DNA of 64,000 bases from Streptomyces formicae (GTDB lineage Bacteria > Actinomycetota > Actinomycetes > Streptomycetales > Streptomycetaceae), in contig NZ_CP022685.1 of assembly GCF_002556545.1 (NCBI RefSeq), forward strand, positions 62,001-126,000, written 5' to 3'. A model generated the notes under the pieces. That model saw only the letters and a program-made list of their open reading frames with translations. It had not been told where the DNA came from and did not search any database. Each line of letters opens with the position of its first letter. Position 1 is the stretch's first letter. The position numbers were made by a program, and so were the translations under genes. This document shows, piece by piece, positions 47,015-54,252 of the stretch.

Positions 47015-48661
47015 ATGCCGTCTTCCCCTGCCCGTACCGTCGTGCCCACCGACGGCGAGCCCGCCGCGGACGAGGACGAAGGGGGCCATACGGCGCCCGC
47101 CGCGGCTCCCGGAGGCCGCGGACGCGGGCGCACCGACCTTCCGGTGCTCGCCGTCAGCGGCGGGCTGCTCACCGCGTTCGTCCTGTCCGCGCTGATCGCG
47201 CCGACGGCCACGGGTGACGCCGTGAACGCCGCCTTCACCTTCGTCGCACGGTGGTTCGGCCCGCTGTGGCAGGTGCTGCTGCTCGCGACGTTCGGCGTCG
47301 CGCTGTGGCTGGGTTTCTCGCGGTACGGGAAGGTGCGGCTCGGGGGTGCGGGGGCGCGCCCGGAGTACGGCAGGTTCCAGTGGATCGCCATGATCATGTC
47401 GACGCTGCTCGCGGGCGGCGGCGTCTTCTTCGCGGCGGGCGAGCCCGTACAGCACTACGTCAACACGCCCCCCTTCTATGACGGCGTCAAGGGCGGCACC
47501 CAGGAGGCGGCCAACGCGGCGCTCTCCCAGAGCTTCGCGCACTGGGGCTTCCTCGCCTGGGCCGTCCTCGGAACGCTCGCCTCGGTCGTGATGATCCGGG
47601 GCCAGGAGCGCGGCATGCCGCTGCGCCCTCGGACGCTGCTCTACCCGTTCCTCGGCGAGCGCATCCGGCACTCCCGGCTGGGGGCCGCCGTCGACGTCGT
47701 CTGCGTCATCGCCGTGGTGGCCGGAACCGTCGGCCCGATCGGCTTCCTCGGCCTCCAGGTCTCGTACGGGCTCTCCGAGGTGTTCGGCATCTCCGGCGGC
47801 TACCCGGTACAGCTCGGCGTCATCGTCCTGCTGACCGTCGTCGCCGTACTCTCCGTCGCCAGTGGCGTCGACCGGGGCATCCAGTTCTTCAGCAAGGCCA
47901 ACATCTGGCTCGCGGTCGCCCTGATGGCCGTCTTCCTGGTCCTCGGCTCCCTCGGCTTCGTCCTGGACTCGTTCCTGGGCGGCGTCGGCCAGTACGCGCG
48001 GGACTTCGTGCCGCTCTCCCTCAACCGGGGCGATCACGCGTGGCTCGGCTCCTGGACGGTCTTCTTCTTCGGCTGGTTCCTCGGCTACGGGCCGCTGATG
48101 TCCATCTTCGTGGCCCGCATCTCCAAGGGCCGCACGCTGCGCGACCTCGTGGTCTCCACGGCGATCATCCCTCCGCTGGCCACCATGTTCTGGTTCACGG
48201 TCTTCGGCGGCACCGGCATCTTCCTGGAACAGCGCACTCCCGGCTCGATCTCGGGCCCGCTGAAGTCGGTCGGCATGGACGCCGCCGTCATCTCCATGGC
48301 GCAGCGCCTCCCGATGGGCGCGGTGGTCGCGGTCGCGCTGCTCCTGCTGACGATCACGTTCGTGGTGACGACCACCGACTCGATGTCGTACAGCATCGCC
48401 GCGGCGGGCACGACGTCCGGTGAACCGACGCGCGCGGTACGGGCGTTCTGGGCCCTGCTGATGGGCACGGCGGCCGCGGTGCTGATCCTGGTCGGCGACG
48501 GCGGCATCACGGCACTGCAGTCGTTCATCGTGATCACGGCGGTGCCGGTGGGCTTCATCATGCTGCCGACGCTGTGGACGGCGCCCCGGGTGGCGCGGGA
48601 GATGGCACTGGAGCAGGGCGTCGTCACACCGGACAGGGACCCGGCGGATACGACCGTCTGA
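47015..48661 (+). CDS. BCCT-family transporter (glycine betaine/choline/carnitine)
   Basis: A 548-residue inner-membrane transporter with twelve helices after a disordered acidic N-terminus (about 45 residues). The BCCT signature region is SWTVFFFGWFLGYGPLMSIFVARISKGRT in two blocks, and the aromatic substrate box is in TMFWFTVFGGTG. The N-terminal FAAGEPVQHYVNTPP matches the family. It should import an osmoprotectant with H+ or Na+. ATG 47015 follows AAGGAACC. C-terminal osmosensing tail is short. Ends at a 16-bp hairpin. Confidence 0.93.
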   Translation: MPSSPARTVVPTDGEPAADEDEGGHTAPAAAPGGRGRGRTDLPVLAVSGGLLTAFVLSALIAPTATGDAVNAAFTFVARWFGPLWQVLLLATFGVALWLGFSRYGKVRLGGAGARPEYGRFQWIAMIMSTLLAGGGVFFAAGEPVQHYVNTPPFYDGVKGGTQEAANAALSQSFAHWGFLAWAVLGTLASVVMIRGQERGMPLRPRTLLYPFLGERIRHSRLGAAVDVVCVIAVVAGTVGPIGFLGLQVSYGLSEVFGISGGYPVQLGVIVLLTVVAVLSVASGVDRGIQFFSKANIWLAVALMAVFLVLGSLGFVLDSFLGGVGQYARDFVPLSLNRGDHAWLGSWTVFFFGWFLGYGPLMSIFVARISKGRTLRDLVVSTAIIPPLATMFWFTVFGGTGIFLEQRTPGSISGPLKSVGMDAAVISMAQRLPMGAVVAVALLLLTITFVVTTTDSMSYSIAAAGTTSGEPTRAVRAFWALLMGTAAAVLILVGDGGITALQSFIVITAVPVGFIMLPTLWTAPRVAREMALEQGVVTPDRDPADTTV

Positions 48662-48702
48662 CGCCTGCGAGAGTCGTTCTCGACGCCGCAGGAGCACTCA
48701 CG

Positions 48703-48739
48703 CGCGCCGACCGCCGCCGAGGCGGCGGCGGTCGGCGCG
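48703..48739. terminator. Hairpin terminator after the BCCT gene
   Basis: Perfect 16-bp stem (CGCGCCGACCGCCGCC and its complement) with a 5-nt loop, 42 bp past the BCCT stop and 32 bp from the stop of the convergent GerW gene, so usable by both. Confidence 0.85.
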
Positions 48740-48770
48740 TCGCGATGCCGGATCCACGCGCGGCGCTGCT

Positions 48771-49169
48771 TCAGCGCCTTGCGCGCCGCGCCAGGTAGCG
48801 CGCGATCGCGGCCCCGGCCAGGAGGCCGCCCGTCAGTGGCGCGAGGGTGTTCACCCAGGGATCGCGGATGGGCTTGTACGTGGTCCTGCCCGCTCTGATC
48901 TCGATGAAGCCCAGCGGCCTCGCTTCGCCCCCGCCGCCGAGCACGCCGGTCGCGCCGTCGTCACCGGCCTCTTGGCCGGTGTTGCCGCCGAAGCCGAACC
49001 CGATGCGCGCCACAGGGATCACGGTGACGTCCTGGCTCACGACGGGTTCGCCGAACACCACGGTGCCCCGGGCCCGGCCGCCGAGCTTGTCGGCCAGTTG
49101 GTCCAGGAGGACGGCAGAGGCGCGGTCCGCCGTCCTCGCTTCCAGCGGTGCGTTCTTGGGAGACGTCAT
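48771..49169 (-). CDS. GerW-family sporulation protein
   Basis: A 132-residue protein of the GerW/YtfJ family. The domain core is VVFGEPVVSQDVTVIPVARIGFGFGGNTG, shown in two blocks, followed by the glycine-rich loop GVLGGGGEARPLGFIEIR; a C-terminal helix (GGLLAGAAIARYLARRARR) may sit at the membrane. YtfJ/GerW relatives act in spore germination in bacilli; the Streptomyces role is less clear. ATG 49169 lacks a strong ribosome site but matches the family N-terminus. Confidence 0.88.
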   Translation of the reverse strand: MTSPKNAPLEARTADRASAVLLDQLADKLGGRARGTVVFGEPVVSQDVTVIPVARIGFGFGGNTGQEAGDDGATGVLGGGGEARPLGFIEIRAGRTTYKPIRDPWVNTLAPLTGGLLAGAAIARYLARRARR

Positions 49170-49285
49170 CGGGGCACGATACACACGGCTGCGGTCCGGG
49201 AAGGAGGCATCGACCGGGCCTCACCCCCAAGCGTGCCAGCCCCTGCGCGCCAGCCCAACTCGGTCTTACCCCAAGCGATTTGGGC

Positions 49286-50401
49286 TCACCCGAACCGCAG
49301 CACGCGCGGCGCGAACGTGCCCTCCGGGCCATCGGCACGGCCCACCGACCACACCGACGCCGTGCCCGGCACCGGCGCGAGGCGCAGCGTCCGGGACCTG
49401 CCCTCCCCCGCCACCGCCGGTTCGCCGTACTCGGTGAACGACTGCCCGTTCCAGGAAAGGAAGTCCGGCCCGGGTACCAGCGGTGGGCCGTCCACGGGGC
49501 CCCGCTTCTGCGATCCGGCCAGCGCCACCCAGCCCAACTCACCGGACGGGGAAGGCGCCAGCGAGCTCACCGATCCGAAGTCGGCGGGCAGCGCCACCCG
49601 GTGCCACGTCTGTCCGTCGAAGCGGACCAGCAGCGGCGGGATCGGCCGTCCCGGTGGGCCGCCGACGAAGCCGTCCGTGCCGCCCGCCCACACCTCGGTC
49701 GGCGACACCGCGAGCACACTGCTCACCGCCGACCGGGGAAAACCCACGATCGTCTGCTGCCACGCCTGCCCGTCCCAGTGCGAGACCGCCGCGCCCGAGC
49801 CGGTGGCGCCCGCGGCCCAGACGTCGTCGGCCGCAAGGACGTGCAGCCCGTACACGGACCCGGGCGGCGCCGGCACCTCCCGCCAGGCTCCCCCGTCCCT
49901 GCGCAGCAACACCTGCGTGCCGTCCCGCGCGCCGATCAGCCACACCTCACCGGCGCCCGCGACGACTTTGTCGAGGACCGCGCCACGCGGCGCCCTGCTC
50001 TCCGACCAGGCCCGGCCGTCGAAGCGGAGCAGGCGGGCGCCGCCCGACGTGTCCCGGCCGACCGCCCAGGCCGCGGTCGGTGAGGTCGCGGCGATGGAGA
50101 GCAGCTCTCCCTGCCAGCCGGGCCCCGGCACACCCTGACGTTTCCACGCGGTGCCGTCCCAGCGCAGCAGCAGCGGGAATCCCGGGGCCTCGCGGCCGAC
50201 CGCGTCGGTGCCCACCGCCCACGCCCCCTCCGGGCCGAATGCCACGGCTTCGTTCATGGCGGCCTGGGGTCGTACCTGGGCCGGGACGGGAACGTGCTGC
50301 CAGGTCCCGGTCGCCGCCACGGCCGACGTCGCGACGTTCATGACGGTGATGACGGCGGCCAGGACCGCGGAAAAAGCGGCGAGGAGACGTCGGCGCGCCA
50401 T
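49286..50401 (-). CDS. Secreted beta-propeller-like protein (second of pair)
   Basis: A 371-residue exported protein. Signal peptide AAFSAVLAAVITVMNVATSAVA. The mature part repeats a blade of about 50 residues with W-D-G-x-x-W and W-x-x-G motifs (LLRWDGTAWKRQGVP, LLRFDGRAWSESRAP, VSHWDGQAWQQTIV, LVRFDGQTWHRVALP, each followed by an EVWAGG-like turn), which should fold as a beta-propeller. No catalytic motif is visible. The start lies one base after the stop of the related upstream gene, so the two are co-translated. Possibly an extracellular binding protein; ligand unknown. Confidence 0.82.
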   Translation of the reverse strand: MARRRLLAAFSAVLAAVITVMNVATSAVAATGTWQHVPVPAQVRPQAAMNEAVAFGPEGAWAVGTDAVGREAPGFPLLLRWDGTAWKRQGVPGPGWQGELLSIAATSPTAAWAVGRDTSGGARLLRFDGRAWSESRAPRGAVLDKVVAGAGEVWLIGARDGTQVLLRRDGGAWREVPAPPGSVYGLHVLAADDVWAAGATGSGAAVSHWDGQAWQQTIVGFPRSAVSSVLAVSPTEVWAGGTDGFVGGPPGRPIPPLLVRFDGQTWHRVALPADFGSVSSLAPSPSGELGWVALAGSQKRGPVDGPPLVPGPDFLSWNGQSFTEYGEPAVAGEGRSRTLRLAPVPGTASVWSVGRADGPEGTFAPRVLRFG

Positions 50402-50402
50402 G

Positions 50403-51506
50403 TCAGCCTCCCCGCCGTTCGCTCATCACGTTCGGTTTCGAGCCGTAGATCTCGGCGGTTCCGAACGACAGCAAGGCTTCTCCGACGCGCGCCAGTGCCT
50501 GGGGTTCGACGTCGATCGCGTTCGGGCGTTCCGGGCCGTAGGAGAAGGTGACGCGGGAGCCGTCCACCCGCGCGTACTTCGACTGGAACGCGCGGTCGCT
50601 GCGCACCGGGAGCCACAGCGCGCCGTCGGGGCCGCGCTCCATCGCCCCGGTGTAGGTGTCGCCGAGCGGCGGGTAAGTGGTGCGCCAGGTGGACCCGTTG
50701 CCTCGCTCGGTCCGGGTCATCAGGTAGGTGCGCGACACGCCGTCGGTGTACTGGCTGCCGCCCAGCGTGATCCGGCCCGACGGCTCGAGGAGCATCGTGT
50801 GCACATTGCTGTTCGGCGGCAGCGGCACCTGCGCGTCCCGCCACGCCGTGCCGTCCCAGCGCAGGATCGCCGTGCCGGTACTGGTGTCCGCCCACGCCCA
50901 TGCCTCGTCGGCCGACCGCGCGGTGACCCCCATCAGGAACAACACGCCCTCGGGGGCGGCCTGTCGGGTCCACGTGGCGCCGTCGTAGTGCCACACCTTC
51001 AGCCCGGTCTCGTCCTCGCCCACCACCCACGCCGCCCCCGGCACGGCGGTGAAGTCCTGGTAGGTCCACAGTGTTTGTGGCAGCGGGACCGAGTTCCACC
51101 CGCCGTCCGCCGACCGGCGAAGGATCTCCCCCTCCCCCGCCCGGTTGTGGAAGATCCACACCTCGTCGCCGACGAACTGCACCTTGCCGAGCCAGCCGGA
51201 CTCGCCCGCGCCGGGGAACGCGGTGTCCCTGCTCCACGCCACGCCGTCCCACCGGTACAACAACGGCCGCAGCCCGTCGGGAGCGCGCTCGTAGCCGGTC
51301 GCCCACGCCTCACCTGGGCCGCGAGCGGCGAGGTCGGTCACGGTCACCGGTGGGGCCGTGACCGGTGGCACCGGCAGCGACGACCACCTCGGCGTCACAG
51401 CAGCGGCCGGTGTCACGGCCGTCGCGGGTGTCACGGCCGTAGCCGGAGACACCACCGCGGCACACGCGAACACCAGGCAGACCAGGGCCGCACGGAGACC
51501 GTTCAC
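50403..51506 (-). CDS. Secreted beta-propeller-like protein (first of pair)
   Basis: A 367-residue paralogue of the following gene. GTG 51506 with GGAGGGGG upstream begins the signal peptide (LRAALVCLVFACAAVV). A Thr/Ala/Pro hexapeptide repeat (ATAVTP, three copies) links to the blades, which carry the same motif (LLYRWDGVAWSRDTA, VWHYDGATWTRQAAP, ILRWDGTAWRDAQV). Relationship by duplication is clear from blade pattern and gene order. Role unknown. Confidence 0.82.
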   Translation of the reverse strand: MNGLRAALVCLVFACAAVVSPATAVTPATAVTPAAAVTPRWSSLPVPPVTAPPVTVTDLAARGPGEAWATGYERAPDGLRPLLYRWDGVAWSRDTAFPGAGESGWLGKVQFVGDEVWIFHNRAGEGEILRRSADGGWNSVPLPQTLWTYQDFTAVPGAAWVVGEDETGLKVWHYDGATWTRQAAPEGVLFLMGVTARSADEAWAWADTSTGTAILRWDGTAWRDAQVPLPPNSNVHTMLLEPSGRITLGGSQYTDGVSRTYLMTRTERGNGSTWRTTYPPLGDTYTGAMERGPDGALWLPVRSDRAFQSKYARVDGSRVTFSYGPERPNAIDVEPQALARVGEALLSFGTAEIYGSKPNVMSERRGG

Positions 51507-51596
51507 CAGACCCCCTCCCCCGCACACCACACCCCGAAGGCGGCACAGCATATGGGCATGCCCCTGCCACGAACAGACTTCGCGCGGCCCGGGGGT

Positions 51597-52772
51597 TCAC
51601 CACGTGAGTCCGGCCGCCACCGGCAGATGGTCGCTGTCGGTGGCCGGGAGCACCCACGAACTCGCCGGTGCCACACCGCGGACCAGGATCTGGTCGATCC
51701 GGGCCACTGGGAAGTTCGACGGCCAGGTGAAGCCGAAGCCGTCCCCTGCCGTCTCCTGGGCCGAGTCCAGGTGGGCCGTGAGATCGGCGAACGCGCGGTC
51801 GTCCATGGTGCCGTTGAGGTCGCCGAGCACCACCACCCGCTCGTTCGGCTCGGCGGCGACGGCCTCGGCGAGCGCCTTCGCGTGGCGGTCCCGGTCGTCC
51901 GTCGCGAAGCCCACGCCGGGAACCACGCGTACGGACCCCAGGTGGGCCACGTACACCGCCAGCGGACCGTGCTCCGTGGCCACCGTCGTGCGCAGCGCAC
52001 GGGTGTAGGGCAGTGTGGCTTCGGCCGATTTGGCCTCTCCCATGGGTCCGGCGTCCTGCTTGATGTCGACCGGCTCCGTGTCCGACAGGGGCAGCTTGCT
52101 CCACAGCCCGACCGTGCCCCGGACCGCGTGGTACGGATACGTCTTCGCCAGCGCCTTCTCGTACCGCGGCTTCGCCTGCGGGGTGATCTCCTCCAGGGCC
52201 AGCACGTCCGCCGTGGAGGCGATCAGGTCGCGGGCGGTGCCGGTCGGGTCGGGGTTGTCGGCGTCGACGTTGTGGCTGACCACCGTCAGGTCGCCGCCCG
52301 CGTGGGACTTGTCGACGAGCAGCCCGCCGAAGAGGTTCAGCCACACCGTGACCGGGAGCAGGAGCGCGAGCGTCGCGGAGGCGGAGCGGCGCCACAGCGC
52401 CCCGGCGAACAGCACGGGAACGAACAGGGCGGACCACGGCAGGAACGTCTCCACCAGGCTGCCCAGACCCCCGCGGTCCGTGATCGACGCGTGCGCCAGC
52501 ATGAGCAGGCCGAGGAGCAGCGCCAGTGCCGCGAGCACCGGGCCGCGCTTCCAGGGGCCGGGCCGGGAGGTCGCGCGCAGCGCCCGGCGCAGCCGTACGC
52601 GCCAGGTCCCGGAGCCGGTCTCACGGCGGCGTACGCCCTCGCGCGCGGGCGCCACCGAGTCCAGTGAGTCCACCGGCCCCACCGGGTCGACCGGATCCGC
52701 CGGGTTCGCGTACTCCCCCACCATCACCGTGTCCGCCGGAAAAGCCGTCTGTCCTCGTTCGCTGCCGGTCAC
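51597..52772 (-). CDS. vanJ: VanJ-like membrane endonuclease/exonuclease/phosphatase-fold protein
   Basis: A 391-residue protein with a long cytoplasmic N-terminus, three membrane helices (LAALALLLGLLMLAHAS; FLPWSALFVPVLFAGAL; ALLLPVTVWLNLFGGLL) and an extracellular EEP domain. Motifs: SHNVDADN, LEEITP, VYVAHLGS, VVLGDLNGTMDD, IDQILVRG and the terminal SDHLPVAAGL, so metal and catalytic residues are present. The plan matches Streptomyces VanJ/StaP, which gives teicoplanin-type glycopeptide resistance, probably by acting on a lipid-linked diphosphate. Its GTG start overlaps the vanY-like stop (GTGA), so the two are coupled. Confidence 0.83.
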   Translation of the reverse strand: MTGSERGQTAFPADTVMVGEYANPADPVDPVGPVDSLDSVAPAREGVRRRETGSGTWRVRLRRALRATSRPGPWKRGPVLAALALLLGLLMLAHASITDRGGLGSLVETFLPWSALFVPVLFAGALWRRSASATLALLLPVTVWLNLFGGLLVDKSHAGGDLTVVSHNVDADNPDPTGTARDLIASTADVLALEEITPQAKPRYEKALAKTYPYHAVRGTVGLWSKLPLSDTEPVDIKQDAGPMGEAKSAEATLPYTRALRTTVATEHGPLAVYVAHLGSVRVVPGVGFATDDRDRHAKALAEAVAAEPNERVVVLGDLNGTMDDRAFADLTAHLDSAQETAGDGFGFTWPSNFPVARIDQILVRGVAPASSWVLPATDSDHLPVAAGLTW

Positions 52773-53434
52773 TTCTGCATCCTCGGGTCCTGGGTGGGGT
52801 CGGCATACATGCGCGGGCAGCCGTGGTCGGCCGCGTCAGCGCGCAGTTCGTAGTGCCAGGGTTCGTTCCGGTAGATCTGACACAGCCCGTAATCGGCACC
52901 GTGCTCGGACAGCCAGTCGGCCGCGTCGGACTCCCCGATGTCGGCCGCGTCCCCCGCGACGTGGGGCGACGTCGCCGTGGTGGCCACCCAGCGGGCGGCC
53001 TCGTCCTCGGATCCGTACTTGGCGACGGCCTGGCGGAAGAGTTGTTCCTGGTACTTGGGGGAACGCCAGCCGCTGTTGACGTGGAATTCGGCGCCGTCGT
53101 CCGCGGCGGATGTCGCGGCCCGGCGCAGAGCCCGGAGCAGCTCCGGATCGAGGCGGGACACCGCGGGAACCGTGTCGTCGAAGACCGTCACGCCGTCGGG
53201 TACGACACCGTCGGCCGCGCCGAGCTCCCCGCGAGACGGCTCGCGTGCCCCGGCCGGTGCGGACGCTCCGGGCGATCGGGCCGAGGAGGGCGGGGCTCCG
53301 GAAGTGGACGAGGACGTCGGCAGCCGAAGGCCGAAGGCCCCGGCGAGCACAGCGACGGCGGCTATCAGGCCGAACACCGCGAGCCACCGGATCCGGCGGG
53401 TCGTCGAGTCTGCTGACGGTGCGGTTCGATTCAT
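52769..53434 (-). CDS. vanY: VanY-like D-Ala-D-Ala carboxypeptidase (M15)
   Basis: A 221-residue membrane-anchored or secreted zinc peptidase. An N-terminal helix (IRWLAVFGLIAAVAVLAGAFGL) is followed by a Ser/Ala/Pro linker and the M15 domain: FHVNSGWRSPKYQEQLF (Arg and Ser that bind substrate), the zinc motif SPHVAGDAADIG (SxHxxGxAxD) and EPWHYEL (catalytic Glu and third ligand His). VanY removes the terminal D-Ala from peptidoglycan precursors and so reduces glycopeptide targets. First gene of a divergent operon with vanJ, facing vanR across the VanR-type box. ATG 53434 chosen; an upstream ATG at 53446 adds four codons. Confidence 0.87.
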   Translation of the reverse strand: MNRTAPSADSTTRRIRWLAVFGLIAAVAVLAGAFGLRLPTSSSTSGAPPSSARSPGASAPAGAREPSRGELGAADGVVPDGVTVFDDTVPAVSRLDPELLRALRRAATSAADDGAEFHVNSGWRSPKYQEQLFRQAVAKYGSEDEAARWVATTATSPHVAGDAADIGESDAADWLSEHGADYGLCQIYRNEPWHYELRADAADHGCPRMYADPTQDPRMQK

Positions 53435-53471
53435 GCCGCCAGTCAAGGCAGCGCCGTGTTGTCAGCGCGTA

Positions 53472-53500
53472 TGCGGTTTTCGATACGGCGACGATATGCG
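53472..53500. promoter_or_regulatory. VanR-type box between vanYJ and vanR
   Basis: Same 29-bp element as upstream of vanS; CGATA half-sites at 53481 and 53492. It lies 21 bp before the vanR start and 37 bp from the vanY start, so it could act on both directions. Confidence 0.65.
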
Positions 53501-53521
53501 CCCGCTCGTAGCATCGAGAGC

Positions 53522-54217
53522 ATGCGTGTGCTGATCGTCGAGGACGAGCCCTATCTCGCAGAAGCCGTCCGCGACGGCCTGCGCCTGGAAGCCATCGCGG
53601 CCGACATCGCGGGCGACGGTGACACCGCCCTGGAACTCCTGAGCGTCAACGTCTACGACATCGCCGTCCTCGACCGCGACGTCCCCGGCCGGTCCGGTGA
53701 CGAGATCGCCGCGCACATCGTCGCCTCCGGCAGCGGCATGCCGATCCTCATGCTCACCGCGGCCGACCGTCTCGACGACAAGGCATCCGGGTTCGAACTC
53801 GGTGCCGACGATTACCTCACCAAGCCGTTCGACCTGCGCGAGCTCGTGCTCAGGCTCAGAGCGCTCGATCGCCGACGCGCCCACATCAGACCCCCCGTCC
53901 GGGAGTTCGCGGGGCTGCGGGTGGATCCCTTCCGCAGGGAGGTCTACCGGGGCGACCGCTACATCGCGCTCACCCGGAAGCAGTTCGCCGTGCTCGAAGT
54001 CCTCGCCTCGGCCGAAGGCGGTGTCGTCAGCGCCGAGGAGCTCCTGGAACGCGCGTGGGACGAGAACGCGGATCCGTTCACCAACGCCGTACGCATCACC
54101 GTCTCCGCCCTGCGAAAAAGGCTCGGCGAACCCTCGATCATCGCCACCGTGCCGGGCGCCGGATACCGCATCGCCCCGCCGCCGCAGCCGGGGCGTCCGG
54201 GAGCGGACCGCGAGTAG
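53522..54217 (+). CDS. vanR: VanR-like response regulator (OmpR/PhoB family)
   Basis: A 231-residue two-component regulator. Receiver domain: acidic pocket EDEP, phospho-acceptor Asp51 in VLDRDVPG, Thr/Lys switch MLTAADR and YLTKPFD. DNA-binding winged helix about residues 130-220: ALTRKQFAVLEVLASAEGGVVS and NAVRITVSALRKRLGEP. It matches the S. coelicolor VanR as I recall it very closely, including Asp51. It has no adjacent kinase; the VanS-like gene lies at 40.7 kb. The 29-bp box directly upstream suggests autoregulation. ATG 53522 begins the receiver exactly. Confidence 0.87.
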   Translation: MRVLIVEDEPYLAEAVRDGLRLEAIAADIAGDGDTALELLSVNVYDIAVLDRDVPGRSGDEIAAHIVASGSGMPILMLTAADRLDDKASGFELGADDYLTKPFDLRELVLRLRALDRRRAHIRPPVREFAGLRVDPFRREVYRGDRYIALTRKQFAVLEVLASAEGGVVSAEELLERAWDENADPFTNAVRITVSALRKRLGEPSIIATVPGAGYRIAPPPQPGRPGADRE

Positions 54218-54252
54218 AGCACCGGGGCTCAGCGTGCGCGTGCCACGCCCCC

